Shown here: in pieces, positions 25,958-35,373 of the stretch
How the letters are laid out: the number at the start of each line of letters is the position of its first letter
Position numbering within the stretch: the first letter of the stretch is position 1
From: Cytobacillus firmus DS1
GTDB lineage: Bacteria > Bacillota > Bacilli > Bacillales > Cytobacillaceae
DNA length: 64,000 nt
Assembly: GCF_000565285.1 (NCBI RefSeq)
Contig: NZ_APVL01000011.1
Span: 62,001-126,000 of the forward strand
Reading direction: 5' to 3'
The notes under the pieces: model-generated
Databases searched by the model: none
Seen by the model: the letters and a program-made list of their open reading frames with translations, nothing else
What the model was told of the DNA's origin: nothing
Program-made: the position numbers and the translations under genes

Positions 25958-27125
25958 CTCTTCTTCTTCTTCTTCTGGCTTTTGCTTTTAGATTTTTCCT
26001 TAATATTAGTATAAAGATTCCAAATAAAAATATTATTAAGCCTGCTCTTCCATAGTATCCAGTTGTCTCTTTCCCAGGCTCCTTTTCTGTTTTAAGCTGA
26101 CTTGAAGCCACTTCATCCTGTTTGTCTTCCAGAAGCTTTACAGATTGAATGATCCTTCCGTTTTCATTTTTAATCTGCAGCTTTCCTTTTGATGTAATGT
26201 CTTCTTCGTAGATTCCTTTTGGCAATGTTATGGCTACATTTTCACCGCCAGTTGTATAGGTTTTTCCATCAGAAGGAAAAACGTCAGTGCTGCTGAGTGT
26301 CGAGGTTTCAAAGTTGCTGAACCCATAGTTCAAAAGGTTTTTTGTATCATTATAAATATCCCGCTTGAATTCAGCTTTTAATACAATGGCCGTTAACTTT
26401 ATTGAATCGTTTTCGGCAGAAGTGGCGAGGGTCTGCTTAGCTTCATCTACGAAACCGGTTTTTCCCCCTGTCACACCTTCAAATGGAACCTCACCTTTAA
26501 GCATCCTGTGATGAGTAAAGAGTGTGGTGTCCCATGACTTTCCTGACCACTTCATTTCCTTTGTTCCGTAGATTTCTCGAAAGGTCTTATTTATCAGGGC
26601 GTAATTAGTTAACTTTGCAAGGTCCCCTGCCGTCGTATAGTGGTTTTCATCATACAGACCATGAGGATTGACAAAGTGGGTATTTTTTAATCCTGCACTT
26701 TCTTCCAAATAACGATTTAGATTCTCTGAGAATGCCTGGATATTGCCGTCCAGATGCTCTGCAATGCTCCAGGCGGCATCATTTCCTGAGTTAATCAGCA
26801 TTCCCTGAACGAGTTTTTTTAAGGGCACTTGTTCCCCTTCCTCCAAATACACTCGTGTTCCTTCAGCCTCTGCAGCTTTCTTGCTTATAGTTGCTATGTC
26901 AGTTAAGTCTCCTTTTTCAATGGCATAAATGGCTGTTGCTATTTTAGTCAGACTGGCCGGATACATCTTTTTATCTGCGTTTTTTTCATAAAGAACAGCT
27001 CCTGATTCAGAATCTGTTACAATTGCAGCTTTACTGATAATTTCAGGCTTTTTTGTTTCCTGAGCAGCTGTATATCCAGTTGGAAAACTGAATATAAGCA
27101 GGATAAAAGCAACTAATTTCTTCAT
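25947..27125 (-). CDS. D-alanyl-D-alanine carboxypeptidase (DacF-like)
   Basis: A 392-residue class C low-molecular-weight penicillin-binding protein that trims the terminal D-Ala of peptidoglycan stem peptides. A signal peptide covers residues 1-21. The active-site motifs are in order: S58-x-x-K61 in PASLTK, S113-G-N115 in INSGND, and K222-T-G in GGKTGFV. A C-terminal membrane anchor (about 359-378) is followed by a tail with a run of Arg. B. subtilis DacF and DacB, which act in sporulation, are the nearest types; which one this is cannot be decided here. It stands alone, with its terminator overlapping the stop codon. Confidence 0.85.
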   Translation of the reverse strand: MKKLVAFILLIFSFPTGYTAAQETKKPEIISKAAIVTDSESGAVLYEKNADKKMYPASLTKIATAIYAIEKGDLTDIATISKKAAEAEGTRVYLEEGEQVPLKKLVQGMLINSGNDAAWSIAEHLDGNIQAFSENLNRYLEESAGLKNTHFVNPHGLYDENHYTTAGDLAKLTNYALINKTFREIYGTKEMKWSGKSWDTTLFTHHRMLKGEVPFEGVTGGKTGFVDEAKQTLATSAENDSIKLTAIVLKAEFKRDIYNDTKNLLNYGFSNFETSTLSSTDVFPSDGKTYTTGGENVAITLPKGIYEEDITSKGKLQIKNENGRIIQSVKLLEDKQDEVASSQLKTEKEPGKETTGYYGRAGLIIFLFGIFILILRKNLKAKARRRRRRGRV

Positions 27126-27318
27126 AAATACACATCCAATACAAACCGATAATCAATCCATACTGATTGTACCAAACAATCCATGTATCCCCCTATCATA
27201 TTGATAAATTGTTACATAATTGAAAATTTTATGCCGCAATTTGAGAAGATTGATAATGAAAGGGAATTACCTGCTTTTATCTTTTCCAAAACAACAAGAA
27301 CCTAAAATTTTGAAAAAC

Positions 27319-27347
27319 AAAAAAGCAATCCAATTGGACTGCTTTTT
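27319..27347 (-). terminator. Terminator of the Cys-rich protein gene
   Basis: On the minus strand AAAAAGCAGTCC / GGATTGCTTTTTT starts directly at the stop codon and ends in a T run. Confidence 0.85.
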
Positions 27348-28299
27348 AGCTGGAACATCCGCCCCCACAGCTCGAACAGCTGGAGCCGCCTGAATCATGG
27401 CCTCCTCCAGAATCATGATCATTGCTGCTGCATGAGAAGCCGGAGCAGTAAATCATTCCGGCAGAATTGGCTTTTGCGAGCTCCTCGGGAAGCAGTTCGT
27501 TCATATTGTCCTCGAACCCATCAGGTTCATAAACCGAAAAATACACAGCTGGGAACAGCAGATAGGAATACTGGCTGACAGATGCGGGCTTCGTAAATTC
27601 CAGCGGCTTTTTCTCAAGCTTTATTGATTCTGATTCAGAAATTTCATACTTCAGTTTTTCTATAATCTTCTTTTTCAGATCAAGCCATTCATTTCCCGTC
27701 CGGAAATACTTATTTAGCAGTTGAGTCTCATTCATGCTCCTGAAATCATCAAGTATTTCTTTTTTAATAGGATTTTGCAAAAAGCCTCCCCATATTCTGC
27801 TGCTATTATGGCCAGCCTTAAAAAGAGTTAAGTACACCCAGTCAAAAAAAGCTCTTTCACCGGGAATGGGGGTGCTGTCCATATTCGGGGAATGGTGCAG
27901 ATATTCACCGAAGAAGTTCTTTGAAAACTGATCATATTCACGAGTAAACATTAGCATTTCATGCCATATTTCATCTGCTTTACTGCTGAACATAGGCACT
28001 GTTTTCAGGATGGCATTCATCACAAAGTATCTATTCAGCTCAAAAAATGTCCAATCATATGCATAGTCTTTCCATTTTGGGTGCTCTCTCAGTACACGAT
28101 TTTTTATATTCTCCCTGTACCCTTCAGGCAAAGATTTTTCTAATTGCTGGATCATCGGCAGATAGTCGTCTGACTGAATTCCCAGATGCTCAGGAAATGG
28201 CTCATCTTTTAAAAAGGAATCTCTTTTCGAAACACCCACTAGAGCTTTAATGACTATGGCAGCGAAAATCACACCGAAAATTAATAAAAATAGTTCCAT
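27346..28299 (-). CDS. Membrane-anchored protein with Gly/Cys-rich tail, unknown function
   Basis: A 317-residue protein. Residues 2-22 form a membrane helix; the middle is soluble and contains DEIWHEMLMFTREYDQF around residue 110, which recalls the (V/D)xxWH-x-H/M-L motif of glycine-rich-domain (DUF1399-type) proteins. The C-terminus is a low-complexity tail of Ser, Gly, Asp, His and Cys ending SSCSSCGGGCSS, preceded by a CSGFSCSS segment, so at least six Cys are clustered and could bind metal. I know similar Gly/Cys tails in TIGR04222-type proteins but cannot name a function. The start ATG has GGGGGAGG. It is monocistronic with a terminator. Confidence 0.6.
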   Translation of the reverse strand: MELFLLIFGVIFAAIVIKALVGVSKRDSFLKDEPFPEHLGIQSDDYLPMIQQLEKSLPEGYRENIKNRVLREHPKWKDYAYDWTFFELNRYFVMNAILKTVPMFSSKADEIWHEMLMFTREYDQFSKNFFGEYLHHSPNMDSTPIPGERAFFDWVYLTLFKAGHNSSRIWGGFLQNPIKKEILDDFRSMNETQLLNKYFRTGNEWLDLKKKIIEKLKYEISESESIKLEKKPLEFTKPASVSQYSYLLFPAVYFSVYEPDGFEDNMNELLPEELAKANSAGMIYCSGFSCSSNDHDSGGGHDSGGSSCSSCGGGCSS

Positions 28300-28372
28300 T
28301 GAACCTCCCCCATTCTATTTATGTTTTAATTATATATGAATCTTACATTATTTAACAGGGAGGATTACTTCA

Positions 28373-28397
28373 TAAAAAAACCGCCGAATAAGGCGGC
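28373..28397 (-). terminator. Terminator after nrnB
   Basis: On the minus strand CCGCC-TTATTC-GGCGG is followed by TTTTTTT, just past the nrnB stop codon. Confidence 0.85.
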
Positions 28398-28400
28398 TTG

Positions 28401-29591
28401 CTAATTTTTTGCCTTTATATAAAAACGCTTTAAGAATCCAACATAAATATCATCATGAACAAGCCATGCCTGGTATTTTCTTTTAATGTAATTCTCTGCT
28501 GCCTGGAAATCCGGGTAAGGTTCCTGTATTGGCTTTCCATTCATTTCAAGGATCCATTTGTCATCAGCTTCTGCAAAAATAAAAAGTTTGTCTCCTTTCT
28601 TATTTTCGTATAGTGATCCCTGCCTGGCACTTTTATTATTGTATTTGTTTTTGAATGCATCTTGTCTCAAGGGGTCCAGGGGAAATATGTCCTGAACGAA
28701 TAGTTTATAAGCATCTTTTCCCATTGAACAGCCCGATGCTTTGGCATGTCCTCCCCCTCCAAACTTTCCGGCCACGGCAGATACATCAACATGGTCATGG
28801 ATTGTTCTGAAACTGATTTTTTTGCCCCCGAGGTTTAAGATAGCGATATAGTCAAGATGCGGATATTCTTTACCAAGTTCATTGCCCAGCTCGGAATGAT
28901 AAGATTCTGCATGGACAATACCTGTACAATATTGCCCGATAAAGGTTTGTACAATTTCCCGCTTCTTCCGCCTGACGTAACGCTCAATCTTTTCCTCTTC
29001 CATTTCCAGCAGCTTTTGTTCAAAATCATCAAATTCGAAAGTATTAGAGTTCATGATTCTTTCCGTCATTTTTTCTTCGAATTCTTCAATGGAAATCAGG
29101 AAAAATAAATCATTCAGATTTTTTGCCTTCATATTATTATTTTGGTCCCATTCCCAAGTGTCATACTGTCGCACAAGCTCGACAAATTCATCCAGGGCCT
29201 GAGACGGCTGGATCAGTTCATTTTCCAGGAGATACTCATACAGCAAAGAGGTTGCAGCGGTGAGCCTGCCATCTTCATATTGCACTTTCACCCTTCCCCA
29301 GCTGTAATCATTAAAATGAAGTGCTGTTTTGTGATGGTCAATTAATCTGACGTTTCCGCCGTTTTTTGCCACATCATCAAGCCTGATCAAATTTTCATCG
29401 TTAACTGATAAATCCGTGATAAATAAAAAATCATCTTTTATATTTTTTTCATTTTCCAGCAATTTCTCAATCTGATAATCAAGTCCCATCACAGAGTTAT
29501 AGCGTATCTCAACATCTTTGCCAAAAGCGATCCTGCTAACAATGCCGCACCCGACGCCATCAAGGTCATTATGTGTATACAGCCTGTACAA
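28401..29591 (-). CDS. nrnB: Oligoribonuclease NrnB (DHH/DHHA1 phosphoesterase)
   Basis: A 396-residue cytosolic DHH-family phosphoesterase. Motifs: HNDLDGVGCG at residue 7, FITDLSV, the DHH box IDHHKTA near residue 85, and the DHHA1 box GGGGHAKASG near residue 280. Length and sequence agree with B. subtilis NrnB (YngD, 399 residues), which degrades 2- to 5-residue RNA oligomers and takes part in removing pGpG. All metal-binding Asp/His residues seem present. It stands alone on the minus strand. Confidence 0.87.
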   Translation of the reverse strand: MYRLYTHNDLDGVGCGIVSRIAFGKDVEIRYNSVMGLDYQIEKLLENEKNIKDDFLFITDLSVNDENLIRLDDVAKNGGNVRLIDHHKTALHFNDYSWGRVKVQYEDGRLTAATSLLYEYLLENELIQPSQALDEFVELVRQYDTWEWDQNNNMKAKNLNDLFFLISIEEFEEKMTERIMNSNTFEFDDFEQKLLEMEEEKIERYVRRKKREIVQTFIGQYCTGIVHAESYHSELGNELGKEYPHLDYIAILNLGGKKISFRTIHDHVDVSAVAGKFGGGGHAKASGCSMGKDAYKLFVQDIFPLDPLRQDAFKNKYNNKSARQGSLYENKKGDKLFIFAEADDKWILEMNGKPIQEPYPDFQAAENYIKRKYQAWLVHDDIYVGFLKRFYIKAKN

Positions 29592-29660
29592 AATCCATCA
29601 CCTGCTATTCTTAGACTCATTCCTCTGTTAGTTTGGTTGTGGAGGAAATTTCTATGCGAA

Positions 29661-29688
29661 AAATCCCCGCCGAAGTGAGCGGGGATTT
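29661..29688 (-). terminator. Terminator of the hut operon
   Basis: The stem AAATCCCCGC / GCGGGGATTT with T run on the minus strand follows the last gene of the operon. Confidence 0.85.
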
Positions 29689-29692
29689 CCAG

Positions 29693-31033
29693 TTATAGCA
29701 ACAAATAGGCAAGAGGAGCAGTAATCAGTATGGTTAGAATGGTTCTCTCTGCCCAGATGACAAGCAGCTGCGGAATGGTAATAGGGATCTCAGTTGATAA
29801 AATACAGGGGACAAGTGCTGAAAAGAAAATAATTGCTGATACTGAAACAACTCCGATTACAAATTTAGTGACCAGTGCAGCCTCCGCTGCCAGCAAGGCT
29901 GGAAGGAACATTTCCGCAATCCCCACTGCACTTGCCTTTGCTGCCAATAATGGCTCAGGAAGCTGTACGAGAGCCGTAAAAGGATAAAAGATATAACCCA
30001 GCCAATCAAATACAGGAGTGAATTCGGCAAGAATCAGGCCTAATAAACCTACTGACATAATGGAGGGCAAAATGGACATGGTCATGACAAAGCCGTCTTT
30101 TAAATTATCTTTCATGTTCTTCCATAATGAAGGTGATTGGGCGGCTGTATCCATCGCTTCTTTCCAGGCTGCCTGCAGACGGCCACCTGTGAAGGTTTCA
30201 ACAGGAGGCTCCTGGCCATTGTAATATTCTTCACTCATTGATTTAAGAGGCCAGATTCTAACTGTAATAGCCGTTACGATGAAAGTGACAGCAAACGTCG
30301 TCCAAAAATAGGTGTTCCATATTTCCATCAATCCAAGTGTTTTGGCCACAACAATCATGAACGTTGCAGATACCGTTGAGAACCCGGTAGCAATTATGGC
30401 AGCTTCCTTAATACTGTATTTTCCTTCTTTGAACACCCTGTTTGTAATGAGCAGTCCGATTGAATAGCTGCCTACAAAAGAAGCAACTGCATCAATAGCT
30501 GATTTCCCCGGTGTTTTCCAGATTGGCTTCATGATTGGCTGCATAATGACACCGAAAAATTCGAGCAATCCATACCCGACCAGCAGTGCAAGAAATACAG
30601 ATCCGATTGGAACAAGCAGTCCGACAGAGACAACGAGTTTGTCAAACAAAAATGGTCCCATGCTCGGGTCAAATAGCCAGGCTGGGCCGAAACCAAAGAC
30701 AATCATGAAGGCTGTAAATAACCCGATCACTTTAAAAATGGAGAATACTATATTTACTTTGTTTTTGTTCCAGGTTTTTGTATAGAAAGGATAAATAGCG
30801 CCAAGCAGAATGACAAACAACGCATAGTAAGGAACAGCAGAAGGTATAAAAGCCTGAATGGCGGTAACGACATGGTCCAGCAAGATGGAGGATTTTCCAT
30901 CTATGGTGACGGGAACAAAAAACATAAATAGGCCAATGGAGCTGAAAAGAAAAAACTTAACTTTATTTTTAAAAGTTGCGTTTGGATTACGTTCAGGCTG
31001 GTGAGATTGACTTAATATCGTTTCCTTTTCCAT
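29693..31033 (-). CDS. YjiH family membrane protein, putative transporter of the hut operon
   Basis: A 446-residue polytopic membrane protein with about eleven hydrophobic segments and nucleoside-recognition (Gate) type sequence, such as SFVGSYSIGLLITNRVFKEG and LPALLAAEAALV. This matches the YjiH family. It is the last gene of hutU-hutI-hutG, 46 bases after hutG, in the position where B. subtilis has the histidine permease hutM. From context it probably moves histidine, urocanate or a breakdown product; the family's substrate is not known to me. The start is ATG 31033, eight bases after GGGGG; the ATG two codons upstream lies against the ribosome site. Confidence 0.8.
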   Translation of the reverse strand: MEKETILSQSHQPERNPNATFKNKVKFFLFSSIGLFMFFVPVTIDGKSSILLDHVVTAIQAFIPSAVPYYALFVILLGAIYPFYTKTWNKNKVNIVFSIFKVIGLFTAFMIVFGFGPAWLFDPSMGPFLFDKLVVSVGLLVPIGSVFLALLVGYGLLEFFGVIMQPIMKPIWKTPGKSAIDAVASFVGSYSIGLLITNRVFKEGKYSIKEAAIIATGFSTVSATFMIVVAKTLGLMEIWNTYFWTTFAVTFIVTAITVRIWPLKSMSEEYYNGQEPPVETFTGGRLQAAWKEAMDTAAQSPSLWKNMKDNLKDGFVMTMSILPSIMSVGLLGLILAEFTPVFDWLGYIFYPFTALVQLPEPLLAAKASAVGIAEMFLPALLAAEAALVTKFVIGVVSVSAIIFFSALVPCILSTEIPITIPQLLVIWAERTILTILITAPLAYLLL

Positions 31034-31079
31034 TCTCATTCCCCCTCGTTTTTTAGGGGCAAGGAGCAGATTACGCTCC

Positions 31080-32060
31080 TTACCTTCTGTTCATTAAAGC
31101 TGTTAAAAAGGTCAGAAAAGTGTACGTGCCTGCTTTCACCGTTGGCTGTGCCTGGTGATCTTTTGTTGGATCAAGACAGACAATATCCATAGCCGCCGTC
31201 TTGGAGGAAAGTCCAGCATTATATACGGCTGTGAATAGTTCTTCAGTCCTCATGCCGCCTGGTGTGGATGCGGGTACACCAGGCGCAAAACCAATATCCA
31301 GCACATCCATGTCAATCGTGACATAAATTTTATCCACTTTTGATTCCAGCTGCCGGAGTGATTCTTTAACCGTTTCCTCAATTCCCCGTCTTCTGGCTTC
31401 TTTTAGGGTAATATAATTGAGCTTGTGCTCTTTAGCATAATGGATGAGCGACTGGCTATTGAAAAAGCCATGGAGCCCTATATTGTAGACATTTTCCCCT
31501 TTAATTTTGTTGTTCTGAATGAGATTGCGGATTGGTGTCCCGTTTGTCGGTCCATGGTCTTCAAGACTTCTGAGATCAAGGTGCGTATCCAGCTGGAGAA
31601 TGCCGATTTCTTTTTCAGGTTCCAGCTCTTTCAGGCCGCTGACCAGCATGGCTGTAATAGAGTGATCTCCTCCGATCGCAATCGGGAATGAATCTGGAAA
31701 TTGCGTCCGTACGTCTTTCATCGTTTGCTTTATATTGGAATGGCATTGCGGAATATCCGTGAAATGCATTTTCACGTCACCAAGATCTGCAACCTTCAGT
31801 TCTTGAAGATCACATTCAAAATCCAGGTTGTACGAGGAAAATCCTTTCCATGACCTCCTGAAGGATTCAGGGAATTCTGATGCTCCTGATACGCTTATCG
31901 ATGACCGGGAAAGGGGGACACCGAAAAGCACGACATCCCAGTTTTCTTTCTTTAAATCCTCTTCCCTCTGGATTTGGCGTATCCATTCATTCACTTTTAC
32001 GTCAGTTCCCAGTTCGGATTGCGGCCAAAAAAACCCGGGAGGATTTATTGTTGGTAGCAT
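31080..32060 (-). CDS. hutG: Formimidoylglutamase
   Basis: A 326-residue enzyme of the ureohydrolase (arginase/agmatinase) family that splits N-formimino-glutamate into glutamate and formamide, the last step of histidine breakdown. The manganese ligands are visible: GGDHS near residue 133, LDTHLD near 160, and DMDVLD near 255. The first four codons overlap the end of hutI by 16 bases, which points to translational coupling. It belongs to the hutU-hutI-hutG-yjiH-like operon. Confidence 0.9.
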   Translation of the reverse strand: MLPTINPPGFFWPQSELGTDVKVNEWIRQIQREEDLKKENWDVVLFGVPLSRSSISVSGASEFPESFRRSWKGFSSYNLDFECDLQELKVADLGDVKMHFTDIPQCHSNIKQTMKDVRTQFPDSFPIAIGGDHSITAMLVSGLKELEPEKEIGILQLDTHLDLRSLEDHGPTNGTPIRNLIQNNKIKGENVYNIGLHGFFNSQSLIHYAKEHKLNYITLKEARRRGIEETVKESLRQLESKVDKIYVTIDMDVLDIGFAPGVPASTPGGMRTEELFTAVYNAGLSSKTAAMDIVCLDPTKDHQAQPTVKAGTYTFLTFLTALMNRR

Positions 32061-33331
32061 AAGCTTCCTCCCTTCACGACTATTTCCCCATTTTTAATCA
32101 CTGTGTCCGTATGGTTCATGCCGTAGTGATACTGCATCTGCATGTAGTTCGGTACATTGAGCAAAAGCAGATCAGCTTTTTTGCCGGGTTCTATGCTACC
32201 CAGTTCTTCGGCCCGATTGATGGCATGTGCTGCATTAATAGTAGCGGCAGCAATGGCTTCTGCCGGCGTTAAACCCATATGCATACATGCAAGATTCATC
32301 ATAAATGGCATGGAGCAGGTTGGCGAAGAACCTGGGTTGCAATCCGTTGATAATGCAACCGGGACACCCTTATCAATCATGCGGCGTCCCCTGGCTGCTT
32401 CAGCCATCAGGAAGAATGCTGTGCCTGGAAGAAGCACTCCGATTACTCCCTTTTCAGCCATCTTTTCCATGCCTTTATCAGATGCTCTGAGCAAATGATC
32501 TGCAGAGATGGCACCAACTTCTGCAGCAAGCTCGGCCCCCTCATAAGGTTCGATTTCGTCGGCATGGATCTTAGGAATAAGACCATGCTTCTTCCCTGCT
32601 TCAAGAAGTTTTCTTGACTGTTCAGGTGTGAACACGCCTCTTTCGCAGAAAATATCGTTGAATTCTGCAAGCTTCTCTTCCGCAACTTTCGGAAGCATTT
32701 CCTCAATGACCAAATCAATAAAGGCATCTGGATTCTCTTTGTATTCTGCAGGTACTGCGTGTGCCCCCATAAAGGTGCGGACAACGTCCACCGGATGCAG
32801 TTCATCCGCTTTGCGGGCAGCTGTCATCTGTTTTCGCTCTGTTTCCCAATCAAGGCCATATCCGCTTTTTGCCTCTATTGTGGTTACTCCGTGTTTAAGG
32901 AAGCGATCAAGACGGACAAGGCTCGCTTCTACCAATTCCTCTTCAGTTGCTTTTCTGGTCATCGAAGTGGTAGCATGAATTCCGCCGCCATTATTCATGA
33001 TTTCCATATATGTTGCCCCGTTCAGGCGCATATTGAATTCTTCTTCCCTGCTGCCTGCATATATTAGATGTGTATGCGGATCAACCAGTCCTGGAAGGAG
33101 GACTTTTCCTGTGGCATTGATGATTTCAGCTTCCTGAAGCCGGCTTTGGTGTTCAGCTTCGAGTTCCGCTGTTGTCCCTGCTGACTTGATCCTGCCTTCT
33201 TCAATCCAAACCGCCCCGTCTTCAATGATGTGAAGATCGCTCATCTTTTCTTTTGTCAGCGGCTGTTCGGAGCTGCCCTTTAAAGTAATCATTTGATTTG
33301 CATGTTTGATAAAAATTGGTTTTGAGTGCAT
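32045..33331 (-). CDS. hutI: Imidazolonepropionase
   Basis: A 428-residue amidohydrolase that opens imidazolone-5-propionate to N-formimino-glutamate, step 3 of histidine degradation. Metal-binding and active-site segments seen: LVDPHTHLIYAGSR near residue 80, KSGYGLDW, HADEI near 250 and STDCNPGSSPT near 325. The start is ATG 33331 behind AAGGAGGAG; the open frame to 33364 is upstream of this site. A 192-base gap with periodic repeats separates it from hutU, while it overlaps hutG. Confidence 0.92.
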   Translation of the reverse strand: MHSKPIFIKHANQMITLKGSSEQPLTKEKMSDLHIIEDGAVWIEEGRIKSAGTTAELEAEHQSRLQEAEIINATGKVLLPGLVDPHTHLIYAGSREEEFNMRLNGATYMEIMNNGGGIHATTSMTRKATEEELVEASLVRLDRFLKHGVTTIEAKSGYGLDWETERKQMTAARKADELHPVDVVRTFMGAHAVPAEYKENPDAFIDLVIEEMLPKVAEEKLAEFNDIFCERGVFTPEQSRKLLEAGKKHGLIPKIHADEIEPYEGAELAAEVGAISADHLLRASDKGMEKMAEKGVIGVLLPGTAFFLMAEAARGRRMIDKGVPVALSTDCNPGSSPTCSMPFMMNLACMHMGLTPAEAIAAATINAAHAINRAEELGSIEPGKKADLLLLNVPNYMQMQYHYGMNHTDTVIKNGEIVVKGGSLCYQQ

Positions 33332-33413
33332 TTTGTGCTCCTCCTTAAAAAATGGAAGTTCCAATCCGCAATAATTACGGATTGGAGGGCTTCCTCATTG
33401 AAAATATTAATGG

Positions 33414-33506
33414 TTATTTGCAAGTTTAAGAGTTTTATTTGCAGAATTAACTGACTTATTTGCAAATTAGCATGGTTTATTTGCAGATATTTCCCTTCTA
33501 TTTGCA
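33414..33506. repeat. Five motifs at exact 21-bp period in the hutU-hutI gap
   Basis: TTATTTGCA occurs at 33414, 33435, 33456 and 33477, and CTATTTGCA at 33498: five copies exactly 21 bp apart. Only the nine or ten bases are conserved; the remaining 11-12 bases of each unit differ. On the coding (minus) strand this reads TGCAAATA(A/G), with the base before TGCA alternating T and C. The period equals two DNA turns and also seven codons. The motif lies within the hut transcript, between hutU and hutI. Confidence 0.9.
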
Positions 33507-33523
33507 AAGTTCATAAAATACCT

Positions 33524-35185
33524 TTATTTCATCATTGGAATGTTTACGCCTTTTTCTTTTGCTGTTTTGATAGCAAGATCATAGCCTGCATCTACATGGC
33601 GTACGATACCCATCCCAGGGTCTGATGTGAGGACGCGTTCAAGGCGCTGTTCCGCTTCCTTCGTTCCATCCGCAACGATGACCATTCCAGCATGAAGGGA
33701 GTAACCCATTCCTACACCGCCTCCATGGTGGACGGAAACCCAGCTTGCTCCTCCGACAGCATTGATCAGTGCATTCAGGATTGGCCAGTCTGCCACTGCA
33801 TCACTGCCGTCCTTCATGGCTTCTGTCTCGCGGTTTGGAGATGCAACTGAACCAGAGTCCAGATGGTCACGGCCGATAACAATCGGTGCTTTAAGTTCTC
33901 CGCGGGCAACCATATCATTGATGATTTTTCCGAATCTTGCGCGTTCCCCATAACCAAGCCAGCAAATTCTTGAAGGCAATCCCTGGAATTGGATTTTCTC
34001 CCGTGCCATCTTGATCCATTTGCAAAGGTGTTCGTTATCAGCAAATTCGCGCAGGATCACTTCATCTGTTTTATAGATATCCTCAGGATCTCCAGATAGT
34101 GCTACCCAGCGGAAAGGTCCCTTTCCTTCACAGAATAGCGGCCGGATGTAGGCAGGCACGAATCCGGGGAAATCAAAAGCCTTCTCAACACCTTCATCTT
34201 TTGCCACCTGACGGATATTGTTTCCGTAGTCAAATGTGACTGCACCCTTCTTCTGCATGTCCAGCATAGCCTGAACATGGACAGCCATACTTGCTTTTGA
34301 TTTCTGAACATATTCAGCAGCATCTTCCTTTCGCAGAACAGCTGCTTCTTCTAATGAATAGCCGATTGGAACATAGCCATTTAAAGGATCATGTGCAGAT
34401 GTCTGGTCAGTCAGGACATCCGGGATGAAGTTCATTTCAAGCATTTTTGGCAGAACTTCAGCTGCATTGCCTAATAGACCGATAGAAAGCGGACGGCCTT
34501 CCTGTTTGGCCTCTTTTGCTAATTTAATTGCTTCTTCAATTGAATAAACCTTTGTATCCAGATATTTCGTTTCAAGTCTCCGGTCAATGCGGTGTTCATC
34601 CACATCAATGGCAATGCAGACACCACCATTCATGGTTACCGCAAGGGGCTGGGCGCCACCCATTCCGCCAAGGCCTGCAGTTAACGTAATCGTCTGTTTC
34701 AGTGAGCCGGAGAAGTGCTGTCTGCCTAGCTCTGCAAATGTTTCGTAGGTTCCTTGTACAATTCCCTGGCTTCCGATGTAAATCCAGCTTCCGGCTGTCA
34801 TTTGGCCATACATCATCAGGCCTTTCTTATCAAGCTCATGGAAGGTATCCCAGTTTGCCCAGGCCGGCACAAGATTCGAGTTGGCGATCAATACCTTTGG
34901 TGCATCTTTATGTGATTTAAAGACTGCGACAGGCTTTCCCGATTGAACAAGAAGTGTTTCGTCGTCTTCTAGTTCATGCAGGGTTTTTACAATCGCGTCA
35001 TAGCAATCCCAATCCCGGGCAGCCTTTCCAATCCCGCCGTAAACAACCAGCTCTTCCGGAATCTCTGCAACCTCTTTGTCTAAGTTATTCATAAGCATTC
35101 GGAGTGCTGCTTCCTGAATCCAGCCCTTTGCATGCAGCTCACTGCCTTGATAATTTTTAATTTCTCTTTTTGTTTCCGCATTCAT
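33524..35185 (-). CDS. hutU: Urocanate hydratase
   Basis: A 553-residue cytosolic NAD-dependent enzyme that converts urocanate to imidazolone propionate, step 2 of histidine degradation. The characteristic segments are [19 protein letters not shown] near residue 175 (NAD binding), [12 protein letters not shown] and the C-terminal [19 protein letters not shown]. The length is normal for the family. The start ATG has TTGGAGGG upstream. It is the first visible gene of the operon; no hutH (histidine ammonia-lyase) or hutP lies in this window, so step 1 must be encoded elsewhere. Confidence 0.93.
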   Translation of the reverse strand: MNAETKREIKNYQGSELHAKGWIQEAALRMLMNNLDKEVAEIPEELVVYGGIGKAARDWDCYDAIVKTLHELEDDETLLVQSGKPVAVFKSHKDAPKVLIANSNLVPAWANWDTFHELDKKGLMMYGQMTAGSWIYIGSQGIVQGTYETFAELGRQHFSGSLKQTITLTAGLGGMGGAQPLAVTMNGGVCIAIDVDEHRIDRRLETKYLDTKVYSIEEAIKLAKEAKQEGRPLSIGLLGNAAEVLPKMLEMNFIPDVLTDQTSAHDPLNGYVPIGYSLEEAAVLRKEDAAEYVQKSKASMAVHVQAMLDMQKKGAVTFDYGNNIRQVAKDEGVEKAFDFPGFVPAYIRPLFCEGKGPFRWVALSGDPEDIYKTDEVILREFADNEHLCKWIKMAREKIQFQGLPSRICWLGYGERARFGKIINDMVARGELKAPIVIGRDHLDSGSVASPNRETEAMKDGSDAVADWPILNALINAVGGASWVSVHHGGGVGMGYSLHAGMVIVADGTKEAEQRLERVLTSDPGMGIVRHVDAGYDLAIKTAKEKGVNIPMMK

Positions 35186-35347
35186 TGTTATCCCTCCAAT
35201 GTTATCTCATATTTAAATTTTATAATGAAAAATATCTGAAAAGTATAACAATTTGATTTGTTTTTTTATAAAAATATAAGATTTTATTATTGTATTTTTT
35301 CTTTTTTATTTTAATATTGGTGTTTTTATAATAATTGCACAAAAAAT

Positions 35348-35373
35348 AAAACCTCCACTTAATAGGAGGTTTT
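35348..35373 (-). terminator. Terminator overlapping the response-regulator stop codon
   Basis: On the minus strand AAAACCTCC / GGAGGTTTT is followed by ATTTTTT. The 5' arm covers the last codons and the TAA stop is in the loop. It separates the regulator transcript from hutU. Confidence 0.85.

Noticed and set aside
33414-33506. CRISPR array
   Set aside because: The repeat core is only nine bases with 12-base gaps, there is no cas gene, and the gaps are too short to be spacers.
33289-33507. Possible LQI-heptad peptide gene in the hutU-hutI gap
   Set aside because: It runs through the 21-bp array into hutI's start, lacks a convincing ribosome site, and only the LQI codons repeat. The array explains it better as nucleic-acid sites.
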